Below are positions 26,275 to 34,549 of a stretch of DNA of 64,000 nt, in pieces (the first letter of the stretch is position 1; every line of letters starts with the position of its first letter). The notes beneath the pieces were generated by a model that saw nothing but the letters and a program-made list of their open reading frames with translations, searched no databases and was not told the DNA's origin. Source of the stretch: Granulosicoccus sp964449565 (GTDB lineage Bacteria > Pseudomonadota > Gammaproteobacteria > Granulosicoccales > Granulosicoccaceae); NCBI GenBank assembly GCA_964449565.1, contig CAYUZB010000010.1, positions 1 through 64,000 on the forward strand, written 5' to 3'. Made by a program: the position numbers and the translations under genes.

Positions 26275-28197
26275 TCAGTTGCTTAACGCGTCCTGCACCG
26301 CACCATAGGCGGGTTTTTCCTGATAGCTGCGATCAAAGATCAAGGGATTGAACATACGCCGGAACGAATATTGATCGGTAAAGCCCCAGGTTTGTACAGC
26401 CTTGCACCGAGCTTGCTCCAGACACAACGAGACCAGCTGCCGGAATACATTGGCCTGGGTCTCGTTGTTTGCACCACCCTCCAGAGACACATCGAGCTCG
26501 GTGATATAGATATCCAGATCAAGGTCAGCCACCCGTTGAAACGCCGCGCGCACATCATCAAACTGATCGAAACTGGTGAACACATGTAACTGGAAGCCGA
26601 TGCCGTCGAGCGGAACATCATTAGCGATCAAATCGTCCAGCATCTCGAAAAAGGTATCTTGCTTCGGCCCAGGCACCGCGACATCAAATTCATTGATCAA
26701 CAAACTTGCATCCGGATCGGTTTGACGGGCTTGTCTAAGCGCAGTCGCCACATAGGATTCGCCCATCGCCGAGAACCAGACGGAATCACGAAAACCGCCA
26801 AATTCGGCAATCGGTTCATTGACCACATCCCAAAGATTGACGTCATTGCGATAGCGCGTCATCACGCGATCGATGTGTTCACGCATATGCCCTTCGATAT
26901 CGGCAGCCGGCGCATTCAAAATCCACTCGGGCAAGAGACGATGCCAGACCAAGGTATGGCCATGTATCTGCATGTTGTTCTGGCGGGCAAACCGAACGAG
27001 ATTGTCGGCTCTGGCAAAATCATAACGGCCAGGCAAAGGATTGATGAGGCCCATCTTCATCGATCCTTCCGGTGTCACAAAATCAAATTCGGACGTAGCG
27101 ATCTCGGCATACAAAGCGCCATCAGGCTGATGGTAGAACTCATCAGCTGAGGCATAGCCGAACAGGATTGAACGCTCAGCCGCTAACGATTTCAATCGCT
27201 CACCCGTACGGGCTGGGAAGTCTGCACCAGCGACGGTGATATCAAAAGTCTCAAGCGTGCTCAGACCAGGGTCAACAGAATCACGTACCAACACGGTCAA
27301 ATCAAGAACACCGATGGTGGTCGGGACAAACTTCAGCACGAATATGCCGTCACGAAATGGATGGGCATTGAAGCTCGCACCCGCTGGCGCTTCTGGTATC
27401 TCGATGACCGGGATTGTACCGTTCAAATCAATACCTTTAAGCTCAACCACCACAGGATCACCAACACGTACGGTGTATTCAAAATCTGGCAGTCTGTCGA
27501 GTGTGGGTGCAACATTGGGGATGGCTGATTCATCCTCCGGCAAATTGATTTTTATGCGAATGTTCTGCGTGGAGCGATAGGCGGGGTTGGCAGCATCAAC
27601 GGCGGTAACCGCGAACTCACGGATGCCGACATCTCCTTGCAACGGTTGCCAGCGAAACGTTTTTGAGCCATCAAAGTTGTCGTCGAACGAAGCCCCTTTA
27701 GGTAGATCGTTCGGAAACATGCCGGGTAAATCACCGTCAGTATCAAGCGGCCGATAAACGATCTCAAGGATTTCTCCTGCAAACAATTCCGGATTTTCCA
27801 AACCCTCAAAAAACGGGGCTGCATTGGTCGCCGGATCAACCGTTGGTGGTATGTCAATGACCGGCGCAGGAACACCTGCATTGAAGTCTTCAATCGTCAA
27901 GGTCGCCACCTTAACGTCAGGTAAAGGCACACCGGCATCTCTGACAACCACGAAATCGCTTATCGTGTTCAAGTCACCTGATTCGGATAGTGGTTCATCG
28001 TCCTGAGACGGTGCTGACGTCAATGCCGGCGATGGCAAAGGCGGAAGCAAGTTATCAGCGCCCGGGTTAATGACATCAATGTCGCCGGATTCACCATCTG
28101 AGCCACCACCACAGGCTGACAAAACGCCGACAGCCAGGATGAGCACGAGCGCCGCAACGCGTCGGGTAGAAAGCGATGATTCTTTAGGGTTGGGCAC
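26275..28197 (-). CDS. GH10 endo-beta-1,4-xylanase lipoprotein
   Basis: A 640-residue lipoprotein: signal ending LAVGVLSAC with lipidation at Cys29, then an acidic linker. Two Ig/cadherin-like beta domains follow (about 125-220 and 230-322; both contain DTDGD or DLNG-type turns), then a GH10 TIM barrel (about 335-638). The catalytic acid/base is Glu461 (WDVVNEP) and the nucleophile Glu567 (ITELDV); HGHTLVWH is the conserved substrate loop. It would cleave internal xylan bonds, probably at the outer-membrane surface. It shares orientation with the next two exported genes, one of which is esterase-like. The three lie inside an otherwise conserved biosynthetic cluster. Confidence 0.9.
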   Translation of the reverse strand: MPNPKESSLSTRRVAALVLILAVGVLSACGGGSDGESGDIDVINPGADNLLPPLPSPALTSAPSQDDEPLSESGDLNTISDFVVVRDAGVPLPDVKVATLTIEDFNAGVPAPVIDIPPTVDPATNAAPFFEGLENPELFAGEILEIVYRPLDTDGDLPGMFPNDLPKGASFDDNFDGSKTFRWQPLQGDVGIREFAVTAVDAANPAYRSTQNIRIKINLPEDESAIPNVAPTLDRLPDFEYTVRVGDPVVVELKGIDLNGTIPVIEIPEAPAGASFNAHPFRDGIFVLKFVPTTIGVLDLTVLVRDSVDPGLSTLETFDITVAGADFPARTGERLKSLAAERSILFGYASADEFYHQPDGALYAEIATSEFDFVTPEGSMKMGLINPLPGRYDFARADNLVRFARQNNMQIHGHTLVWHRLLPEWILNAPAADIEGHMREHIDRVMTRYRNDVNLWDVVNEPIAEFGGFRDSVWFSAMGESYVATALRQARQTDPDASLLINEFDVAVPGPKQDTFFEMLDDLIANDVPLDGIGFQLHVFTSFDQFDDVRAAFQRVADLDLDIYITELDVSLEGGANNETQANVFRQLVSLCLEQARCKAVQTWGFTDQYSFRRMFNPLIFDRSYQEKPAYGAVQDALSN

Positions 28198-28389
28198 GCA
28201 GAGACCTGATTCGAAATTAACTTGTGAACCCCGAATTCTACCGGAGCGGCCTGTCGCCCAAGAGATACAATCTATACACGGTGGTCAGGGAAACGTCAGA
28301 TTAATCACAAAGGCGTGATTTTGGACGAGATTTAGCGGATCAGCGCACATTTTGCTCACTGGTGGCAACAACAGCGAACTGGACCCATT

Positions 28390-28427
28390 AGCTACTGATC
28401 CACTTCGGAGCTACTGATCCACTTCGG
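28390..28427. repeat. 19-bp tandem duplication across a stop codon
   Basis: AGCTACTGATCCACTTCGG occurs twice in a row (28390-28408 and 28409-28427). The second copy encodes the last residues and stop of the minus-strand gene ending at 28411. The first lies directly after the stop and repeats the same coding words. It looks like a recent slippage duplication that does not change the protein. Confidence 0.9.
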
Positions 28428-29250
28428 CGGTCACCACCGTCCTGGCATCGCCAACCGTAAAGCTCAGCAGGTTCTGCGCCTGCACAACCGCATCGTGGAA
28501 GCGATGCTCATCATCAGGCAAAACCTCGACATCCCGTACCAGCAGGTAATAGTCAACATGCAGCGCGTAGTCATCAGCATTCCACCAACGTGTCATGCGC
28601 AGGCTGAAATATTCATTGTCGATCTGATCCGCAGCGATCAGGTGCTCAGGAGGCTCACTACGTGAAATACGAAAACTGTCGGATACCCAACTCTGTCGGT
28701 AACGCAACTTGCCCGAATCGACCGACTCGACTCTTGCCAGCTGTCGACCGATATCAAGAATATTGGATTCAAAATTGATAAGCGCCCGCTCGTAAGTACG
28801 CTCATAAGCTCTTGCATACGGTTTGGCACCGTCACGATCTCTGGTTTCGTCAATGGTTGACCACATGGCCACTTGCGTATCCCCGTTACTCGCAAATGCT
28901 TCGAACCCATACGGATCATCATCGGCGATTGGCGAGACAAGATCATACAAGTACTGATTTGATACGCCAATTTCGTATGCATCATCGGTATTCGAGTTGG
29001 TCTCGGCGATAACGGTAGTTGGTCGATTGACGCCCGGGTTGTCATACCATCGCTCGATGTGTACGCGATTGTTCATCGACGTGACATCAGCACCTTCCAG
29101 TAACGCAAACAATCGGGGATCGGTACGCTCCAGCAGACTCACTGAAGATTCCGGATACGTACCGTCGTTAGTATCGGCTAAGGTAGCGCCGGAAACCACC
29201 GCTCCGACAGACACAAACGCGCAGCACAAAAGTGTTCTGCTGATACCCAT
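28411..29250 (-). CDS. Exported protein of unknown function
   Basis: A 279-residue protein with a cleavable-type signal peptide (MGISRTLLCCAFVSVGAVVSGATLA). The mature part is acidic, beta-rich and aromatic, with YDNPGVNRPTTVIAETNS, RYRQSWVSDSFRIS and YFSLRMTRWWNADDYALHVDYYLLVRDVEVL. I do not recognise a named family. It lies between the GH10 xylanase and the esterase-like lipoprotein in the same orientation, which suggests (inference only) a role in glycan binding or at the same surface. Its 3' end carries a 19-bp tandem duplication. Confidence 0.6.
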   Translation of the reverse strand: MGISRTLLCCAFVSVGAVVSGATLADTNDGTYPESSVSLLERTDPRLFALLEGADVTSMNNRVHIERWYDNPGVNRPTTVIAETNSNTDDAYEIGVSNQYLYDLVSPIADDDPYGFEAFASNGDTQVAMWSTIDETRDRDGAKPYARAYERTYERALINFESNILDIGRQLARVESVDSGKLRYRQSWVSDSFRISRSEPPEHLIAADQIDNEYFSLRMTRWWNADDYALHVDYYLLVRDVEVLPDDEHRFHDAVVQAQNLLSFTVGDARTVVTAEVDQ

Positions 29251-29437
29251 TCGCCAACCTCTCGAAATTCACCGTAGACTGTACTTGGCGGTTTCGGTTA
29301 GCGTCGTCTTTAAATTAAAGCGAGCTTAATGTGACTTGGATAAATGCCTGTTATGCAGCAATCCACACTAAGCGTGCAGAATATTAACGCGTGCACGCTT
29401 TACTCAAGCAAGCACGCTTTACATCAAGCATGCAAGA

Positions 29438-31411
29438 TCAGCAGGATATGCGAAGACGCGAGCCACTACTGGCAAAAATGGGGACTTGTCGCGCCGTGAA
29501 CAAACCCACGGAGTCAACGACATCACTGCCCTGGCCAATCGTATTTCCAGAGTTGATTTCCACAGCCGTCCAATTGCAAGTCTGCCCTGGGCTTGGCTTG
29601 AAACTGGTCGTACGACGCGGCGTTATATCTGCAGTCTGGTTACCCCCAAACGTCGAGCGCAGGGATATTTCATAACGACCCGGCTGATCCAGAATTGGCT
29701 GGTGGAATGAAAGCCACGGTGTTGACCACTCGATAGTCAGGTTATAGCGATCGTCACCGGAAGATCCCGCATCCACCGCACCGGAACCACTGGCATTGAG
29801 GATGCCTGGAAAACTGGCGCTGCGTTCATACACCCAGCCGGTATTCGTACTGAAACCAAAGCCGAACTGTTGCGTTGATACGCCACCAAAGCCTTGCCAA
29901 AAATGTCCGGCATCGCCAAGGGATTGCCCGGAAAAGCCACGCTTGCCATCGGTCAGTGCACGTACGAATGGTCGTCCCTGAGTCTGCCAGTCAATCACCG
30001 TATCTTGCTTGCCGTGATCGACCATCAGATAGGCCATATCCTCGCCACTGCGTCTGGCAAGCTGGCGGGGATGATCCATCCAGTCCCAGACCAGCGTTGG
30101 TGATGTGCCACTGTTGCTGTATTGACGAATGATGTCGGAGAATGGACCATCATTTTCAATCACGAGATTGGGTGCTTTCTGCCCCCAAAGACTGATGAAT
30201 TCGTTTTCGAATGTTGGGCTGGTTCGGTAGTTCGTCATTGGCTCGCTGGCGTAAATACCGGCAAACACATTGCCATAGCGCATGCCAAGGGACAAAGCAC
30301 CAGAGGCGCCCATGGAGTGTCCGAACGCATGAACCAGATTGGTATCGACATTGATACCGCCATCTCGAATAACTTCCTCGACGGCGCGCATGACACGTTG
30401 CTCGGTGAAGTTGACTACTGTTCCGCCTTGCGGGGTACTGCTAAGGCGATAGTCGTGTTCTGCAGCAAATCCGTACCACCAGGTATGCAGCGAACCGACG
30501 TCGGCGCCTGGGTCATCGGTAAACAATTGAATGACAGGCCAGTCGAATTCAGTCTGTTCAACAAACTTGTGTCGTTCGCCGTACGCATGAAGCTCCAGAC
30601 GTAAAGGATAGGCAATCGACGGGTTGTAATCAGCAGGCAGCGCCACTGCATAGTTGAAGGCATAGCCTTTCAATGTTGGATTCCAGTTCGCGTAATCCAT
30701 GAACTGTGTATAAACCCTGCCACGACCACCATTGACCGATGAAACCAGTACTGGTGCTGGCGAGGCAAACTGTTCGTTAACCGGTTCGGAGGTTGATGTT
30801 TGTCCTGGATTGACCGTGCGAACTTCGGAACCGTTTACGACCTCAGTCACCGCATAGTATGCAGGGCCAGCTTCATTTGCTTGAGTCGTGTAAACGAACA
30901 GTCCCTGGTCGTCACGCAGCGGTGCCGACAATTCATTAATGACGAAATTTGCAGGTGCACCGTTACCGGCCATGCGATGCAAAGAGGTTAACGCGTCCAG
31001 CGAGCCCCATTGTTCGGTTAAACGCTGAGCGGATGACAAATTTGCATTCGTAATCGGTTGATTGGATCGATAGACGTGATAGCCAGTCTGGTCATTGGCT
31101 TCATTCCAGGTGAGGAATGTCTGACCACTGCGATGGAAAACACTCAGCCCGCTGAAAACGCCGGCTGTACCAGGAACACCAACGCCATCGGTCGAACCGC
31201 CGGAAGGAGGATTGCCACCCCCTGTTGTTCCCCCTGTTGTTCCACCCGTTGACCCGCCAGTGGTACCGCCCGTAGTCCCACCGGTGGTACCGTCGGTATT
31301 GCTACCAAGCGCCGGACCCTCATCAATCGGCGAACCGCCTGACGAGCACGCGACGACACCGCCCAAGCAAAAGGCCAGGATCAGGCTTCGTCCAACTAGG
31401 TTATTTTTCAT
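29438..31411 (-). CDS. Lipoprotein with alpha/beta-hydrolase (esterase-like) domain and GTTGG linker
   Basis: From the ATG at 31411 the protein has 657 residues. The signal ends at a lipobox (GVVAC, Cys22). A low-complexity linker of GTTGG/GSTGG units follows (about 41-66), then a fibronectin-III-like domain (TFLTWNEANDQTGYHVYRS), then an alpha/beta hydrolase domain whose nucleophile elbow is GHSMG (Ser366). VDHGKQDTVIDW and DAGHFWQGF are plausible acid and His loops. The C-terminal ~100 residues are beta-rich. Family context (esterase D / PHB-depolymerase / feruloyl- or acetyl-xylan-esterase type) plus the nearby GH10 enzyme suggests removal of acyl groups from xylan. The substrate is inferred, not shown. 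Confidence 0.75.
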   Translation of the reverse strand: MKNNLVGRSLILAFCLGGVVACSSGGSPIDEGPALGSNTDGTTGGTTGGTTGGSTGGTTGGTTGGGNPPSGGSTDGVGVPGTAGVFSGLSVFHRSGQTFLTWNEANDQTGYHVYRSNQPITNANLSSAQRLTEQWGSLDALTSLHRMAGNGAPANFVINELSAPLRDDQGLFVYTTQANEAGPAYYAVTEVVNGSEVRTVNPGQTSTSEPVNEQFASPAPVLVSSVNGGRGRVYTQFMDYANWNPTLKGYAFNYAVALPADYNPSIAYPLRLELHAYGERHKFVEQTEFDWPVIQLFTDDPGADVGSLHTWWYGFAAEHDYRLSSTPQGGTVVNFTEQRVMRAVEEVIRDGGINVDTNLVHAFGHSMGASGALSLGMRYGNVFAGIYASEPMTNYRTSPTFENEFISLWGQKAPNLVIENDGPFSDIIRQYSNSGTSPTLVWDWMDHPRQLARRSGEDMAYLMVDHGKQDTVIDWQTQGRPFVRALTDGKRGFSGQSLGDAGHFWQGFGGVSTQQFGFGFSTNTGWVYERSASFPGILNASGSGAVDAGSSGDDRYNLTIEWSTPWLSFHQPILDQPGRYEISLRSTFGGNQTADITPRRTTSFKPSPGQTCNWTAVEINSGNTIGQGSDVVDSVGLFTARQVPIFASSGSRLRISC

Positions 31412-31477
31412 AATGATCAGTTTAACGACTGGGCGACAACACATCTGTTACAAAATGAGTACTAACTATCGAAGAGA

Positions 31478-32338
31478 TCACGTATATGTGTCGCGTGTGT
31501 CACGTGCGCGCCGGAAAATCGCTTCAATTTGACTACCGTCACTATCGGCAATAGCGCTGCGCAATTTTTTGAGATGCTCGTCAAGTTGGTCAATTGAGTC
31601 AAGAATCGCGTCTCGATTGCTCAGACAGATATCCCGCCACATGATGGCATCACTGGAGGCAATTCGGGTGAAATCCTTGAATCCGCCAGCGGCATAGCGA
31701 AATATCTCTTCAGCTTCCTGCTGTGTGGCGAGTGTATCGACCAATGTAAATGCCAGAACATGCGGCAAATGGCTGGTCGCAGCCAAAACCCGATCGTGCT
31801 GCTCTACACCAATATTTTCGACCATGGCACCTGTAAATTCCCACAAGGCGGTGATTGCCGTGACAGCATCGGGCGAGGTAGTCGGTGTGGGTGTCAGTAA
31901 AACTCGCTTATTGGTAAACAAGGTAACGTCAGACGCTTCGACACCAGTCTTCTCTCTTCCCGCTATCGGGTGACCAGGGACCAGTTGCGTCAGGGAGTCA
32001 AACACCGATTCCGCGTCTTTGACAAACTGACCTTTGACACTTCCCGCATCCGTGATGATCGTGTCCGGCCGGAGAAACGGTTTCAACGCATTCATCTGCT
32101 CTCGCATGCTAAGCATGGGAACGGCCAGCATGATCACATCGTATTCGGCAATTGTTTCGTCAATAGAGGTGGTGTAGTGATCGATCAGATCAAGCTCGAC
32201 GCCAAGCTTCCCGACGTCATCACGTCGAACAACCGCCCCGACCTTGCCTTGATGTCCAGCTCGTTTCAAGGCACCAGCGAAGGAGCCGCCAATCATGCCA
32301 AGGCCAATGATACATACAGACAAGTGTTTGAAATTCAC
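31478..32338 (-). CDS. tyrA: Prephenate dehydrogenase
   Basis: About 286 residues from a GTG at 32338, eight bases after the pheA stop; an ATG at 32377 would overlap pheA by 32 bases and adds unlike residues. The NAD-binding motif is VCIIGLGMIGGSFAGAL, and the conserved region LVPGHPIAGREKTGVEASD follows. It oxidatively decarboxylates prephenate toward tyrosine. It is the monofunctional form, with no chorismate mutase domain. The usual hisC/aminotransferase or fused aroA neighbour is absent; an esterase-like lipoprotein gene follows. Confidence 0.92.
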   Translation of the reverse strand: MNFKHLSVCIIGLGMIGGSFAGALKRAGHQGKVGAVVRRDDVGKLGVELDLIDHYTTSIDETIAEYDVIMLAVPMLSMREQMNALKPFLRPDTIITDAGSVKGQFVKDAESVFDSLTQLVPGHPIAGREKTGVEASDVTLFTNKRVLLTPTPTTSPDAVTAITALWEFTGAMVENIGVEQHDRVLAATSHLPHVLAFTLVDTLATQQEAEEIFRYAAGGFKDFTRIASSDAIMWRDICLSNRDAILDSIDQLDEHLKKLRSAIADSDGSQIEAIFRRARDTRDTYT

Positions 32339-32345
32339 GGCTTCT

Positions 32346-33446
32346 CTACAAGGCGCGAGGATAGGAGCCGAGCACACGCAGCCTCGGGGCGATTTCCCGG
32401 AGTTCGCGCAGAACCGATTTCAAACTACCGTCATCCTCATGACCATCGACGTCAATAAAAAAAACATATTCCCACATCGCCGATTTATCCGGGCGTGATT
32501 CAATCCGCGTCATGCTGATACCAGCGGTTTCCAGCGGTTCAAGCAGTTTGAGCAATCCGCCCGGCTGGTGAGGTGCACTAACCAACAGCGACGTTGAATC
32601 CTTGCCACTGGGCGGTATTTGCTGATTGCCAATGACATAAAAACGAGTTGTATTGTTTTTGACATCCTCGATCCCGGTCACAAGCGTGGTCAAATCATAA
32701 TGAATCGCTGCAGCTTCTCCAGCAATCGCCGCGATTCGCTTGTCGTCAACGGCCAGACGAGCAGCGGCTGCATTGCTGCTTTCACTGATGCGTGGAATAC
32801 CCGGCAAATTCGCATCGAGCCAATGACGACACTGCGCCAGCGATTGCGGGTGGGCGTGCACCGCTTTCACGTCCGTCAGATTCGCCTGACGGCTTAACAA
32901 ACGATGCTGTATTCGCAGACTCAATTCACCACAAATGCGCAATGATGTTGTCGTCAACAAATCCAAGGTTTGATTGATGGCGCCTTCAGTTGAATTCTCA
33001 ACCGGAACCACACCAAAGCGAGCTTGTTCATTTTCAACGGCAGAGAAAATCTCACTGATACCCGCTTCAGGCTGAGTGATGACCGCGTGGCCAAAGTGCC
33101 GCTCAGCGGCTGTCTGGCAATACGTGCCTTCGGGCCCGAGGTAAGCCACCCGCATCGGTTCTTCCAGCGCCAGGCTCGCGGAGATGATTTCGCGAAATAT
33201 GCGCTGCACCGCTCGGTCGCTCATGGGACCTTCATTACGCGACGCCACTTCATTAAAAATCTGGGCCTCTCGCTCGGGGCGATAGAAATCCACCGGCGCC
33301 CCTGCCGCTTCGCGAAGCTTGATTTCAGCAACCTTCAGTGCCGCCTCGGCCCGCTTGTTCAACAGACCATGAATTTCAAGATCGATAGCATCGATAATCT
33401 TGCGGATATCGCCAAGGCTTGCTTCGCCGTCTTGTTTTGTCGTCAT
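32346..33446 (-). CDS. pheA: Bifunctional chorismate mutase / prephenate dehydratase
   Basis: A 366-residue P-protein. The N-terminal ~95 residues are an AroQ-type chorismate mutase (LGDIRKIIDAIDLEIHGLLNKRAE). The prephenate dehydratase domain follows (VAYLGPEGTYCQTAAERHFG; VVPVENSTEGAINQTLDLL), then a C-terminal ACT domain (TSLLVSAPHQPGGLLKLLEPL) with the ESRPDKS motif associated with phenylalanine feedback. It overlaps serC by four bases. It commits chorismate to phenylalanine. Confidence 0.96.
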   Translation of the reverse strand: MTTKQDGEASLGDIRKIIDAIDLEIHGLLNKRAEAALKVAEIKLREAAGAPVDFYRPEREAQIFNEVASRNEGPMSDRAVQRIFREIISASLALEEPMRVAYLGPEGTYCQTAAERHFGHAVITQPEAGISEIFSAVENEQARFGVVPVENSTEGAINQTLDLLTTTSLRICGELSLRIQHRLLSRQANLTDVKAVHAHPQSLAQCRHWLDANLPGIPRISESSNAAAARLAVDDKRIAAIAGEAAAIHYDLTTLVTGIEDVKNNTTRFYVIGNQQIPPSGKDSTSLLVSAPHQPGGLLKLLEPLETAGISMTRIESRPDKSAMWEYVFFIDVDGHEDDGSLKSVLRELREIAPRLRVLGSYPRAL

Positions 33447-34522
33447 GCCAGGTTCCGCGAGAAGTCGGTCATATAGTCAACAAGCGCATCAACTGCCTTA
33501 TCAGTGACGCCATTGTACAAACTTGCTCGAATACCGCCACGAGACTTGTGCCCTTTCAGGCCAATCAGACCTCGCTCCGAGGCGCCTTGCAGAAATGCCG
33601 GCACTCGGGCCGGGGCGACCAGATCAAACGGGATATTCATGATGGAGCGATTGGCATCAGCAACACGATTGTCAAAACAATCATTTTCATCAATGCATTG
33701 ATAGACACGCGATGCCTGTGCTTTATTTCGATCAGCGACCACATCAAGCCCACCTTGCTCGATCAACCATTCAAAAACACAACAGGATGCATACCAGGCA
33801 AATGTCGGTGGTGTGTTCAACATGGAGTTACTGTCGCTCATTTCGGCATAGCTGAACACCCGTGGCACGGAAGGCCGCTGTCGCGAACGATCAATGAGAT
33901 CGTCACGGATGATGACAATAGTGATTCCAGCCGGCCCGATATTTTTTTGTGCACCAGCATAAATCATTGCGTACGACTCAATATCCACTGGCCTGGACAG
34001 TATCGATGAAGACATGTCACACACCAGTGGCAGTGTAGTCTCAGGCGTCTTGTCAAACACAATACCATCGATGGTTTCATTGTCCGTGATATGTAAATAA
34101 CTGGCACTGCCCGGTATTTGCCATTGCCCGGATTCAGGTATCGACAATTGCGGTTGTTCGGTCAAGTCACAGACGGTGGTGACCTGCGTCAAGCGCGAAG
34201 CATCAGCAATGGCCTTTGCTGACCAGTAACCGGTATTGGAAAAGGCAACATGCCCGTCGGTATCAAGATTGTTTACCGTCAGAGAAAATTGCGCGTTGGC
34301 CCCGCCTTGCATAAACAATACTTGATAGGTGTCAGGTATCGACAACAGAGTTCGAAGATGGGTTTGTGCGCGGCTGGCAATTGCCATGAAATCATCGCTG
34401 CGATGACTCATCTCAAGCACGGACAAACCCCGACCTTGATAGTCAAGCAACTCACTTTGTATACGTTCCAATACCGCCTGCGGCATTGCCGCAGGACCTG
34501 CATTGAAATTGGGAAGACGCAT
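33443..34522 (-). CDS. serC: Phosphoserine aminotransferase
   Basis: From the ATG at 34522 (MRLPNFNAGPAAMP) the protein has 359 residues, the family length. The PLP lysine lies in YAGAQKNIGPAGITIV, and the N-terminal FNAGPAAMP and the HRSDDF and FMQGGANAQF segments are typical. It forms 3-phosphoserine (serine synthesis) and 3-hydroxy-4-phosphohydroxythreonine (PLP synthesis). It sits between gyrA and pheA, with its start about 28 bases after the gyrA stop. Confidence 0.95.
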   Translation of the reverse strand: MRLPNFNAGPAAMPQAVLERIQSELLDYQGRGLSVLEMSHRSDDFMAIASRAQTHLRTLLSIPDTYQVLFMQGGANAQFSLTVNNLDTDGHVAFSNTGYWSAKAIADASRLTQVTTVCDLTEQPQLSIPESGQWQIPGSASYLHITDNETIDGIVFDKTPETTLPLVCDMSSSILSRPVDIESYAMIYAGAQKNIGPAGITIVIIRDDLIDRSRQRPSVPRVFSYAEMSDSNSMLNTPPTFAWYASCCVFEWLIEQGGLDVVADRNKAQASRVYQCIDENDCFDNRVADANRSIMNIPFDLVAPARVPAFLQGASERGLIGLKGHKSRGGIRASLYNGVTDKAVDALVDYMTDFSRNLA

Positions 34523-34549
34523 CGCAGCTAAAGTACTTGGACAGGACAA

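Noticed and set aside
29393..29430. Imperfect repeat of GCACGCTTTAC plus inverted AAGCGTGC downstream of the esterase-like gene
   Set aside because: The pairing arms are short and separated by about 15 bases without a T tail, so it is not convincing as a terminator or element.
32338..32377. tyrA start at the ATG at 32377
   Set aside because: It would overlap pheA by 32 bases and adds 13 residues unlike the family; GTG at 32338 fits better.
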